Part shown: piece after piece, positions 11,636-23,600 of the stretch | Position numbering within the stretch: the first letter of the stretch is position 1 | Layout of the letters: each line of letters starts with the position of its first letter | NCBI GenBank assembly: GCA_018398765.1 | Contig: JAHBMJ010001257.1 | Span: forward strand, 1 to 33,306 | Origin: Chromera velia | Lineage: Eukaryota > Sar > Chromeraceae | Direction of reading: 5' to 3' | DNA length: 33,306 nucleotides | Made by a program: the position numbers and the translations under genes | The notes under the pieces: generated by a model | What the model was told of the DNA's origin: nothing | Seen by the model: the letters and a program-made list of their open reading frames with translations, nothing else | Databases searched by the model: none

Positions 11636-14600
11636 GGCTGGCTGGCTGGCTGGGTGTACGTGTGCCCTGAATTCCTGTATGGTTGGGGGTATGCAGGTGG
11701 GATGAGTTCCAGGCGAAACTGGACGCGTTCGGCTCCTTCGCATCAGAGCTGAGGACCGAGCTAAAGACGAAAATGGGACAGCGGGTGCAGGCTGCAAAGG
11801 TCAGTCGGATGGATCACACATGGTCCTAGCTTTTTCCCGGCATGTCTCTCGTTGGGGGTGGTCCAACCTGCCTGGTGTCGGGGGGGGGGGGAGGAGATTT
11901 TTTGACCCCGAGAGGTCTCTCTGGAAACTCTTTTGGCTCTTTTTTCCGTTTCGTCGTCAAAGACCTACTGCATAAATAAACTTTTCAGTGCAATGAGTTT
12001 GTGATGTTTGTATGTAATTGGGACAGATCTCCTCTGTCTTCCTCTCCCATCCTGACCTGCATGCAGGCCGACGTGGAGAAGTTCGCATCTCGATGGCAGG
12101 GCCTCCGTCCGAAGGTCTCGGAGGGGGTGTCGATAGGGGAGGCAAGGGACTCTGCTCTGAAGATGCGGGAGTGGAAGAGGGAGTGGGACGCCTGCAAGAC
12201 AGGAGTCGTGGCTCTGCAGACGGAGTGCTCCCACTTCGGGCTGCCGGCCCCGGACGTTGGAAGTTTTGAGGAATTGGACAGCCAGATTACCAGACAGGTA
12301 GGTAGGCCAGCAGCAGGAAGGGGAGGGAGGGTGTGGAAAGGGGGTAATTGAGAAGATTTCTCCTGCGTTGTGTGACTTTGGAAATATGAACAGACGGTGG
12401 CAAATGGCTGTGTGTGTACCGATGAGCAAAAACTATCCGCACATGTATGCGCCCTTCCCATTCTCAGCCAACGCATTAGTCTTTTGTTGGACTCCTTTAT
12501 CCTTTTCTCTGACTGATTTTGGAGTATCCATACACATATGTTTCTCCTCCTTTCCTTCGCATTTTGTGTTTTTTCTGTTCTTTCCTCCCGTATGAATCGC
12601 TTTCTTCATTCATGCAGGAGGCTGCATGGTCTAATTTCGAGGAATTCGTGACGGAACTCGACAAGCTCGCCTCCGCACTCTGGCTGGACTTCAGGCCTCA
12701 ACTCCATCAGCTGCAGGTCGGTCGGCTTTCTGCGTCGGTCTCTCTTTCTCTCTCTCTTTATCTTTTAGGGAAGCGTTGCGGTGGGAAGGGAAGGGAAGGG
12801 AATGGAAGGAATAGTCTCCTGTTCGCTCAGCGCACTGTATTTTCCATTTCTGGATGAAGAGCCTTTATTTTCCTTTTAAGTGCTGTCCCAGAACTGATTC
12901 GGGAGACTGTGAATGTCTGCCAAAAAAAGACAATTGCTTCTTTCCAGGTCTTTATGCAAATGCATTTTGTGTGTGCGTGTGTGTATGTTTTTTTCCTTCC
13001 TTCCTTCTCCTACCCTCATCACAGGACTTCGCCAACGACTGGGGGGAGAAGCTGCGAAGTCTGGAGAGGGACCCCGTGACGACTCTGTTGGGCCAGCAGA
13101 TCGCCCTTCTTCGGTCTGCCTATGTGCCGTTGAAGTGCGTGACAGGCGAGGCGTTCGAGAGGGACCACTGGAAGATTTTGTTCTCCCTCCTCAACTTCCC
13201 CAAAGAAGTCACCCTGGAAACCCTCACGTTGCGGGACTTCATCGACAGACTCCAGATGCTGGAAGAGAAAACCGAACAGTTGAAGGAATTGAGCGCGAGG
13301 GCGGTGGGAGAAGTTGTGATCAGAGACGCACTCATGGACCTTCAAACTTGGTCAGTCTGGCCAGATTTGCTTGTTTGGGGGTGGGTGGTTGGGGCAACGC
13401 TTTGTTTAGGGACCAGCACGCCGGCAAGAGTCCTTCCATCAACACAAACAGAGGGGAAAGGGGATGGTCGGGCCGGTATCTCCTCTCCTCTCCACCACTA
13501 CCTTCCTTTTCGTGCATGAATGAGTGAATCACATACACATTTTCATTGTTCATGTTTTCGTTCAGGTTCGAGCAAGCCGAGTTCTCCTTCACTTCCTACA
13601 CAGCTGCCGACGGAGCCTCGGTGTTCCTGGTGAAGGAATGGAAAGATCTTCTCACAGCAGCGGCAGACCACCAGGCGGTCCTCATGTCCCTGAAGGAATC
13701 TAGATTCTTTACGCCCTTCAAGGAACAGGTCAGACAGTCCTCATGTCCCTGAAGGAATCTAGATTCTTTACGCCTTTCAAGGAACAGGTCAGACTGAAGG
13801 AGAATTTTCCGACTGGAAAACAAGTTTCACTAAGAGCCTGCAGCATCACTCTTTTCAGGTCGATACTGCGAATTTACGTGCCTTTTTTGTCTCTGTGCCC
13901 ACATACCATTTTTCTCTTTCTCCTTTTATCCGTCTTTCTTGCCGTGCGCGTGTTAGTGTATACCCTCCTTTTCGACCCCTCTCTCCTTGTCTCTCTCTCT
14001 CCCTGACTCTCTCATGTGTGTCTGTCCAGGTTGACCGCATGGAGACGAAGTTGGGCATTTTGGATGAGGTCCTGCACCTGTTGAACAAGATCCAGAGGAA
14101 GTGGGTGCACCTAGAACCCATCTTCGGGAGGGGAGCGATGCCGAAGGAGACGGAGAGATTCGATCGGGTCAACCAGGAATACAGAAAGATCATGAGAAAC
14201 ATGGGATCCACAAAAAAAGTCAACTACCTGACCACAGTCTCGGGATTGAAGGTCAGTCAATTCGGCTCGTCAGAGACAGAGAGAGAGAGAGAGTGTGTGT
14301 GTGTTGATTTCCTTGTTGTCTTTCAGGCAGAAAAAACCACGTGATGTGCACGTAGGCTTTTCAGTCCAAACTGGGCATATATGCGGGGCATTGTGTTTCT
14401 TTCTGTCAATCTATCTCTCCGTCTTTTCGTTGCTCGCCATCCCTTCAAAGGTCTCTGTCTCTTTCTAAGTCGTTCCCTCTTTCTCTCCCGTACACACACC
14501 GACAGACATTCATCATGCTGCTGCTCTCCCCCTTTCTGAATAAAATCTTCTCACAGGACACCCTGGCGATGACTTTGGATCAGTTGGAGCGCTGCCAGAA

Positions 14601-17600
14601 GGCTTTGAACGACTTTCTTGAACAGAAGCGGCAGACGTTCCCCCGGTTCTATTTCCTCGGAGACGAAGATCTGCTGGAAATCCTCGGACAGTCCTCGAAT
14701 CCACAGGTCAAAGGGGGGAGGGTTTGGCTCTCTGTCTGGCTCAAACGAGTAGATGGATAGCTTCTGCCTGCCTGCCTGCCTGCCTGTCTTACCCAGCCAC
14801 TCCTTGTTTTCCATCAATAGACTTTCCTTTCACCCCCACAGCAAACGGCCATGCCGGCCAACCAGAATTCAGAGCAGCACTGATGCCAACAAAATCAATC
14901 GTGATGGTCATCTCCTTGATGGGACTCCACCATCCATCCATTTACATACATACCTTTCTTTTGTTTGGGATGTACCTTTTGTATGAGAATGAATTCTGTA
15001 TGAAAACGAACACCCAGCTTTTGATTGAATGGGATATACCTGATCGATGAACAAATGACCTCGACGATCAGTCAACCTGCATATATAAATGTGCGCTTTG
15101 TCCCTCCTCTCAATGAATGATTCTCTCTGCAGGTGATCCAAGCGCACTTGAAGAAGTTGTTTGCAGGGATCAACACTGTGTCCTTCGACTCGGAGACGAC
15201 CCAGATAGAGGGAATGAACTCGGCCCTGCAGGAGCAGGTTTCTCTGAGGACACCCGTGCCGATCAACGGACCTGTCGAGAATTGGTTGGGAGAGCTCGCA
15301 CAACAAATGAAAGAGACACTCCAGATGCAGGTCGGTGGGTGGGTGCGTGGCTGGGCGGGCTTCTCGCTTTCTTGGAATGGATCGATTCACATCTGCTGGA
15401 GAGGAAAGAAAGAGAGAGAGAGAGAAGGGGGGCATGAAAGAAACAGACTGAAACGAAGCATAGCGGGAGGATGCGTGACAGACAAACGCTTCTGTGTGCC
15501 ATGCACTGTTCAAAAAAGAGCTCACAGGGAGGAACAGAGAGGCAGAGTGAAAAGTAGATGAACAGAGATGAAGGGGGCAGAAACAAAAGCATGGGGGCAG
15601 TGGAAAAATGCCGAGAAAGAGAAAACGTTTTCTTCGACATCTTTCGCTTCCGGCCTGGCGCTCGCTCCTCTTCCCTTTCCCTTCCCCTTCGCGCAGGTGG
15701 CATAGCTTCATACAAAGGCCTGATTGTATGTGCATGTTTCTCTTCTGCACTCTCTCTTGAATGAATGAATGCAGGTACGGGAGGCGGTTGCAGAGAAACC
15801 TGCCAACTCTGCGCAGTCGATTGACCTCTACAAGTACCCTTCTCAGGTCATGGCTCTGGCCTGGTCGATTTGGTTCACCAGAGATGCGGAGGCAGCCATT
15901 ACCTCCAACGGTCTGCCTGGTATGAAGAGCAGCCTGCAGCAGCGACTCGCTCTGTTGACCTCTCAGCCCAAGGGGGGCGTGTTGCAGCAGGCAAAGCTCA
16001 AGGCCCTCATCCTCGATCTCATCCACCACATTGAAGTCACAGAGCAACTCCTGACGACCAGAACAACGAGAACCTCTGCATGGCCATGGTCAATGGGAAT
16101 TCAGAGGGAGAGGGGGAAAACGGGGGGGGGAACAAGACTGACGAGAAGAGAAACAACGAAAGTAAGAAAGAAATAAAGCGGTAGAGAGAGAAGAGAGGGG
16201 GGTCCTGTCATCTTAAACCTCAGGCTTCCTCGCATATCATCGTCTGCCCTTTTTTTCGAGAATGCTCGAGGAGAAGACAAAGCTGTGACCGCTCACCCGT
16301 GATCATCCCCTCATTTTCGTGCGTGCAGGTACAAGCAACTCCGTTTCTACAGCGACCCGAACCACGGTGTAGCTGCAAGGATGCTGGAGTGCTTCCAGGC
16401 CTACACGTTCGAGTACCAAGGCAACGCTCCTCGTCTGGTGCACACGCCCCTGACAGACAAGTGCTACCTGACTCTGATGCACGGACTGCATTTGGGGTAC
16501 GGAGGGAATCCGTATGGGCCTGCGGGGACAGGAAAGACGGAGACGGTGAAGGCCCTCGGGAGCGCCTTGGGAAGGCAGGTGCTGGTGTTCAACTGTGATG
16601 AGGGGATCGACTTTCATTCGATGGGACGAATTTTTATCGGACTCGTCCGGTCAGTCAGTCAGTCAGTCTCTCTTCTTTTCTTTTGTTTTCTCTCTTTCAG
16701 ACGTTCTCTCTGTCTGTACATGAGGATGTGCGACCTCATGCAAGTCTTCGTGGTGGGGGTGTCTTCGGTTGGAGTGTCATTACCCTCTCTTCCTAGGTTT
16801 GGACGTTCGCGGTCTCTCGGTTATTGACGGAACGTCCGAGCTCGTCTCTGCAAGTGTGTGTGTTCTCTCCCCTCCTCTTTCTCCGCATGCAGCTGTGGTG
16901 CCTGGGGGTGCTTCGACGAGTTCAACCGTCTCCTGGAGGCTCAACTGTCGGCCATCTCCCTGCAGATTCAGGTGATCCAGGCAGCCATCAAGACCAAACA
17001 GAAGAGCGTACAGCTGCTGGGCAGAGACGTGCAGGTGAACTTCACTGCCGGAATCTTTGTGACGTTGAACCCCGCAGGGAAGGGGTACGGAGGAAGGTCG
17101 AAACTGCCGGATAACCTGAAGCAACTGTTCAGACCAGTCGCCATGAGCGTCCCTGACAACGAAATGATCGCAGAGGTGCTCTTGTTTGCTGAAGGGTCGG
17201 TCGGTCTGGTGTTTCTTTTCTTCGAAGCATCTAAGAGAGAGAGCAGAAATATGCGCTCCTTTCGCCTGTCCACGCTCTTTCCTTCCTTGTCCTCGTGGTT
17301 TTCTGTCTGCGATAAGTTCCGTTACCAGCTTACTTTCTGGTATGCTTCTCAAGATCTTGAGGATCTTCTGCTTGTCACCCGTCTCTCGAGACGCTTTTTG
17401 TTTTTTCTTTACACCGTATTTTCTGTTCGTTTTCTTTCGTCTTTTCGTCTCTCGTTCTTGTTTGTGTTTCTTTTATTGCACCATGGTGATCTAGGACGGG
17501 GGCATTGCCCTCCCTCCCTCCCTCCTCCCCTGCATGCATGCAGATACGTCCACGCCAAGCGACTGGCCCGAAAAGTCGTGGCCGTCTTCATTCTCTCCCG

Positions 17601-20600
17601 GCAGCTTTTGTCCAGACAGATTCACTACGACTGGGGTCTGCGTGCTCTGAAGACAATCCTGACCCTGGCAGGGCAGCTCCTCCAAGCAACCCTGGCAGCG
17701 AGGGCAGAGAAGGGAGAGCAGGAGAGTATGACGGAAGACGAGGAGGCGCTGCTGCTGATCAAGGCCGTGAGAATCAACACAATCTCCAAATTGAATTTCT
17801 CGGATGCACAGAGGTCAGGTGAAAGAAAGGCGATGGAACATACTGTTTGACAGTAGTCCGTCTTCCCTTTTGAGTCCCTCCCTCGGTGTGTCGGGAGGGT
17901 AGCCTTAATTGTTTTCTTTCTTTTTCTCTTTGTGGTTCGGATTGCTTCTCTCCCCCCCCATGCGCCTTCTGTTCCTCTTCTGATTTCCAAACATCCAGTA
18001 TGTGTATGCAGGTGGATGTTGGATGCGTAAGTATTTTATTTGTCCCTCTCTCTGTTTGGTTGCAGATTTGAGGGCCTTCTGAGAGACGTTTTCCCGTCCG
18101 TGCAGGTCGGTCAGAGGGTCAAAGGAAAAAGAAGGGACTGTCAGATAGACAGGAATCAGGGCAGACGAAAGAAATGGGAACTGAAAAAGTACCGAGAAAC
18201 ATTCACTTGACACTCCACTGCAGCTAAGATCGTAAGCAGCCAAACGATGTCGAAACTCCCGGCCAACACAAACCCCGAAAGAGCCTCAAACGAAGATTCC
18301 CAATTTCTACATTTTACCTTCTGTCCATCCCCCTGCGAACCGACCGACCGAACGAAAACAAATGGATCGATGCAGGTGAAGGACCTCGAGTACCCCGACC
18401 TCCAAAAGAGCATCGTGGAAGTTCTGGAGGCCAACCGACTGGAGGTGATAGAGGCCCAAGTGACGAAGATGTTGCAGCTCCACGAGGCCTCCAGACAGAG
18501 AATGGGGGTGATCCTGGTGGGACCCTCTGGATGTGGGAAGTCGGTGATCTGGAAGACCCTCATTGAGGCATACAAAAAGTCAGTCAGGCAGGCAGTTCCG
18601 TCAGACACAGTGATGAGGTTGTTCTGCCCTCCTTAGTGAGGCAGTGATCTTGCTCCCCCTCTCTCTCTACCCTGAATGAACTATTTGATCTCCACCTGGT
18701 GTTCATCTTTCTCTTCGTCACAAGCCCCAAGGGATGGATGTCTATGTTTGATCGGCCTCATGGCAGTCAGTCAAGGACTCAACTGTCTGTCTGAAAACCA
18801 GTTTTTTTGTGTTTGCATGGATAAGAATCGATTTGAGTGAGTGTCTTCATTCTCTTCACTCCTGTCTGTTGCAGGACCCACAAGGTCTCTGTGCACGTGA
18901 TGAACCCTAAGTCCATGCCGAGAACACAGCTCCTCGGGCAGATGGATCCTGACACCCGAGAGTGGCAGGACGGAGTGCTGACTGCCTCAGCGAGACAGGT
19001 GATCAAGGAGCCTGACGACACAGACTGCTTCATCGTGCTGGACGGAGACGTGGACCCAGAATGGGTCGAGTCACTCAACTCAGGTCGGTCGGTCGGAAGC
19101 AGGCTTGTTGTATCTTCTCTTGTGTCCAGATGCTCTCTCTCGCTGAAAAATTCGGCTTGCCGCGGGCGCAGAATCCCTCCCAATTCTTGTGAGTCGTTCC
19201 GCATGCTGGTCCTCTGAAGACCCACTCACTCCATTCTTTTTTCTGGCTAAATGAATTCCCCTCTCTCTCTCTGTCTCTCCCTCTCTGTGCAGTGCTGGAC
19301 GACAACCATCTTCTGACTCTTCCCAACGGAGAGCGCATCTCTTTCGGTCCCAACATCCACTTCCTCTTTGAGACCCACGACCTCAAGTTCGCCTCTCCTG
19401 CGACGATCTCGAGGTGCGGGATGTTGTTTTTGTCTGAAGAGGATGTTGAGGTCAAGAGACTTATCTCCTCTTGGATCAAGAGGAAGCCAAAGGAACAACA
19501 GAGGTCAGTGCAGTGCAAGGGGTAATAGAGGGACGGGAGAAGAGCAACATGTTTTCTTCCTCCGCTTTTCGCAAAGACTGTTCGAAAACCCGTCTGTGTC
19601 GCTCTTTTGTCCCCCTTTCTCTCTTCTCTTCTCTTTTATTCTGTTTAGTACCGCTTCTGCTTCTGTTTCTCTTCATCCTCCCTACACTTCTTTCTGCCGG
19701 CGGTTCTTCTTCTCCTGTCCCTAATCTTTTTTTCGACGTGCTCAGAAGCCCTCACTCCTTGTATTCAGAAGCACCAACGCATATCCCTGCCGCAGTTTGT
19801 ATGTACAAGACTTGTTTGCATATCCGTGTACATGTACATATGTATGCAGCAAATTCGAGTCTTGGTTCTCTGAGATTTTCTACAAGGCCCTCGACTGGCT
19901 CCTCTCCCACGGCCAACCTCTCGCAGTCGAGACCACCAAAATGGGTCTCGTCAAGTCGGCCCTCGCCTGCCTGCCTGACCCGGAAAACGATCTGATCTCC
20001 AAACAGTTTGCAGCAGAGAACGAGGGCAGACAGCCTCCCTTGACCAAGGCCGTGTTCGTCATGGCTGTCCTCAGAGGGCTGGGAGGGAATCTCTGGCCTG
20101 AGAAGAGAGCGAAATTTGCGGATCTGCTGTTCACGTGGTCAGGAGAGAGACCGCCTGAGAGCGGAGAACCTTTGAACGTGTCTGCGAACATCCGCACGGG
20201 CATGTTGGTTGCCTATTCCAACGCAGGGGGGAAGGAGAAGAGCGCCGAGGGGCCTCTGACCTTCGACCGTCTGAAGGGCAGTCACGCCTTCCCTCCCCTA
20301 GTGGTGAACGTGTGGAGCCAGATGACGATGGATCTGTTCAAGTCCTGGCTGCATAACGAGGAGCCAGTCCTTCTGGTAGGCCCTGAAGGGTGTGGGAAGA
20401 ATCTCTTGATCAGACATGCCATCTTGGAGATGCAAAAGTCCACTGTGGGGTCTGTCAATGTCGCTGTCCTCCACTGCAACGCCCAGACATCGTCTGTGCA
20501 CGTTCTGCAAAAACTCCGGCAGGTCTGTGCTACAGCCACAGGGGCACAAGGAAGGGTATACAGACCGAGGGATTGTCAGAGGATCATTTTGTATTTGAAG

Positions 20601-23600
20601 GACATCAACCTGCCCAGACCAGACCAATATCAGACAAGCCAGTTGATCTCATTCCTCCAACAAGTGATCACTCACGGGGGCTTCTACGACGAAGACCTGG
20701 AGTTTGCACACCTAGACCATGTGCAGATTATCTGCTCCATGACTCCCTCCAACTCCCTGGGCAGATTTGGTCTGTCGACTCGATTCACTGCCAACGTACG
20801 CATCGCTGCTATTGACTATCCAAACAGCGACGCCCTTCTTGACGTCTTCTCCCAGTTCGCTGAGGTTGCCCTGTCACCACCCACTCAGGGCAATGGAAGC
20901 AGAAGAAACTCCTTGGAGAAACCCCCTGGAGATACAGCCAACGCCGTAGCAGCAGCCATGGTGTCTCTCTACTCTGTCGTCAGGCAGGCATATACTCCAG
21001 ATGACCAGCCGCACTACCAATTCAACCCCAGGGACTTGCTCAGGTGGGTGGAAGCCCTTCTTCGGTACGACGACAGAACGCGGTGCGACGTGAACTCGCA
21101 AGGGTTTGCGTTGATGTTTGCCGCGGAGGCCCGTCGTGTGTTCAAGGACCGTCTCACCGACGCCTCCGAGGAGTCTCGTTATGAGGACCTGATGCGGTCT
21201 TCTTTCTCGCAGCACCTCCACTCACTTCAGGTAGAAGACGAAGAGAGGGCGTCTGAGCTCTACACCTGTCTGGCCACACACGGACCCGACGGAACCCCGA
21301 CAGGAGCACTCACGCCGATGGGCAGAGACGGTCTGTCAGTCTGTCAGTCAGTTAGCCAGCGAGAAAAGAAGGAAGGAATCGGACTGGACGCATGCACACA
21401 GAGAGGCGTATTTAGGGGTGATGCAAGCAGTCAGCGAGTCAAAACGTCTCCGTCTGGTGTTGTGTTGTGGGAGGAGGGATCTAGATCCACCTTCGCTCGT
21501 TCGTTTGTTCGTTTGTTCACTGGGTGTCTATAGTCTGCATGGGGGGAAATGGAGGAATACATGGAAGGGAACTTAGCTTCGAAGGGAAGGAGAAGATTAC
21601 GCAGAGAAAAGGTCGAAGCCGTGTGTGGGTCTCTCATGGGGGCAGTATGCGCATTCACTCACTGTGTTCTCTTTCTGTCTGTCTGTCTGTCTGTCTGGTG
21701 GAGAGGCAAGGGGCGCTTAACTCTCACCTTTCGGGCCCCCTGCCCACGCTGTTTGATTGTTGGTGCTGTTCTTTTGTCTTTGTAGCTTTCTTTCTTTTTG
21801 TCTATTGTGTTCATGAAGAAAAGAAGGGAGAAGAAGAAACATATAGTCTGTCTGTCTGTCTGTCTGTCTGTCTGCAGACTTCAAGCAAGCCGTGAAGCGT
21901 GCTCTGATTTCCTATGAGAGGGAGGTGAAGCACCTGCCTATAGTTCTCTTTGACGAGGTGCTCCAAAACATCGCGAGGATAGATCATGCTCTGGGGAGTC
22001 CAGGGGGGTCGCTGCTGCTGGTGGGCAGGGCGGGAGTGGGCAGACGGTCAAGTGTCGCGTTGGTGTGCCACCTGCACAGGACTAAAATGGTGACACCGAA
22101 TGTGACGAGAGACTACGGGATCAGAGAGTTCCGACGCGACCTCAAGACCTTCCTCGCACAGGCGGGCATCGAGGGAGTCCGCACGGTGATGTTCTTGGAG
22201 GACCACCAGCTCCTCACACCGGCATTCCTCGAATTGGTCAACTCCCTTCTCTCTGCAGGTTAGTCAGTGAGGGGGTGAAAGAAGGAAATGCGTGAGAGCG
22301 GCAGATAGGGAAGCGGGAGGAGTGGGAGGGAAGGCGTTTGCCGGTTGGAGCAACAGCTTGGGCGTTGCACGCACGGGGTGCTCCTTAGTAAGAGGTGCAG
22401 ACAGCGTGCTGAAGTTTTTGAACATTGCTTTCGCTTTCACAGGGTCTTCGCTCTGTGGGTTTCCAATCAAACCATGTTTACAATAAATGAGTCTCAAGAG
22501 CCGCCTGGATGTGCATCGTTGTATGCAAATCTGTCTGTGCGTATGCGTGCGCATTTATTCATTCATATATGAATGTCTGTCTGTCTGCAGGTGAGATTCC
22601 GGGGCTCTGGGCCCCCGAAGAGCTGGACGCCCTGCTGACTCCCTTAAAGGAAGCGTACAGCGCGGAGCCGGGCAGTGCGCGTACTCTATTTGACTTTTTC
22701 GTACAGAGAGTGAGGGACCGTCTGAGGGTAGTGCTCTCCCTCGACGCACTCCACCCCCATTTCGTCACAGGGTGTGCGGCCAACCCAGCGTTGTACTCGA
22801 ATTGCCAAATTCTTTGGTTGACCTCCTGGAGTGATGCCGCTATGGAGTCAGTAGCGAAGGCACGACTTCGAAAAGCAGCCTTGGAGTTGGCAGAGAAGGA
22901 GCGACAGGCCAGGAAGGCAGAGGGGTTGAGTCAGGGAGAGGATGACGACAAGAAAGGGGGAAGGGTCTCGAAGGAGATTGTGAGACTGTTGATGGAAGTG
23001 CACAAGAGCCAGGTGACGGAACATGCAGCACCCCCGAGGCAGTTTGTGACGTTGCTTGATGCCTTCACAGCGATTCAATCCGAACGTTCTCTGAGTCAAT
23101 CAGACCAATCAGGCCATCTCCAGAGAGGGTTGGCAAAACTGAAGGAAGTCTCGCAGACAGTGGAAGGCCTCCAACAGGACGCAAGGGTGAAGGAGAAAGA
23201 GTTAGAGGCACAGCAGAAGGCCGCCAACCAGGCACTCGAAGAGATCAAGGCAGCCATGGCCCAGGCAGCCGACAGGCGGCAGGAGGTTGAGAAACTTGAG
23301 TCTCTCACGAAGGGGGACGAACAGAAGACGATGGCAGAGAAACAAAAGATAGAGGAGCAGCTGGCAGGGATCCAGCCCCTCATTGAGGAAGCAAAGAAAG
23401 CAGTCGGCAATATTAAACCTGCCCAGCTGACAGAGATCAAATCTCTAAAGATGCCCCCCGAACCGATTCACGATGTGTTGTCTGGTGTGCTGCGTCTGAT
23501 GGGTCAGTCTGACTGTTCCTGGAGTGCTATGAAGAAATTCCTGGGGCAGACCGGGGTCGTCAACAGGATTTTGAACTTTGATGCGAGGGACATCACGCCC

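Larger units (their letters stand above)
4696..13728 (+). other. DYNC2H1: Dynein-2 tail (N-terminal dimerisation and intermediate-chain region), exons 1-14
   Basis: These exons encode about residues 1-1361, the tail that in dynein-2 dimerises and carries the intermediate and light-intermediate chains. Recognisable family blocks are FLDDGSQ near residue 50, the PSDELQYW block in exon 1, [12 protein letters not shown] in exon 3, [13 protein letters not shown] in exon 4, [15 protein letters not shown] in exon 6 and KLDCFTIST in exon 8. Exon 1 contains a run of about ten serines at 5553-5582 and a glycine-rich patch near 5177-5205 that look like lineage-specific low-complexity insertions. Exons here are small (99-413 nt after exon 1), whereas motor exons are often longer. 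The tail is the least conserved part of the protein, so exact exon edges are slightly less secure than in the motor. Confidence 0.88.

Noticed and set aside
11243-11797. 184-codon minus-strand frame with an 11-residue [10 protein letters not shown] repeat
   Set aside because: It is the reverse reading of the intronic 33-bp minisatellite and overlaps dynein exon 10; there is no independent support.
14908-16047. 379-codon minus-strand open frame
   Set aside because: It crosses dynein exons 17-18 and their introns antisense, is Ser/Leu/Arg-rich without motifs, and is explained by codon bias of the opposite strand.
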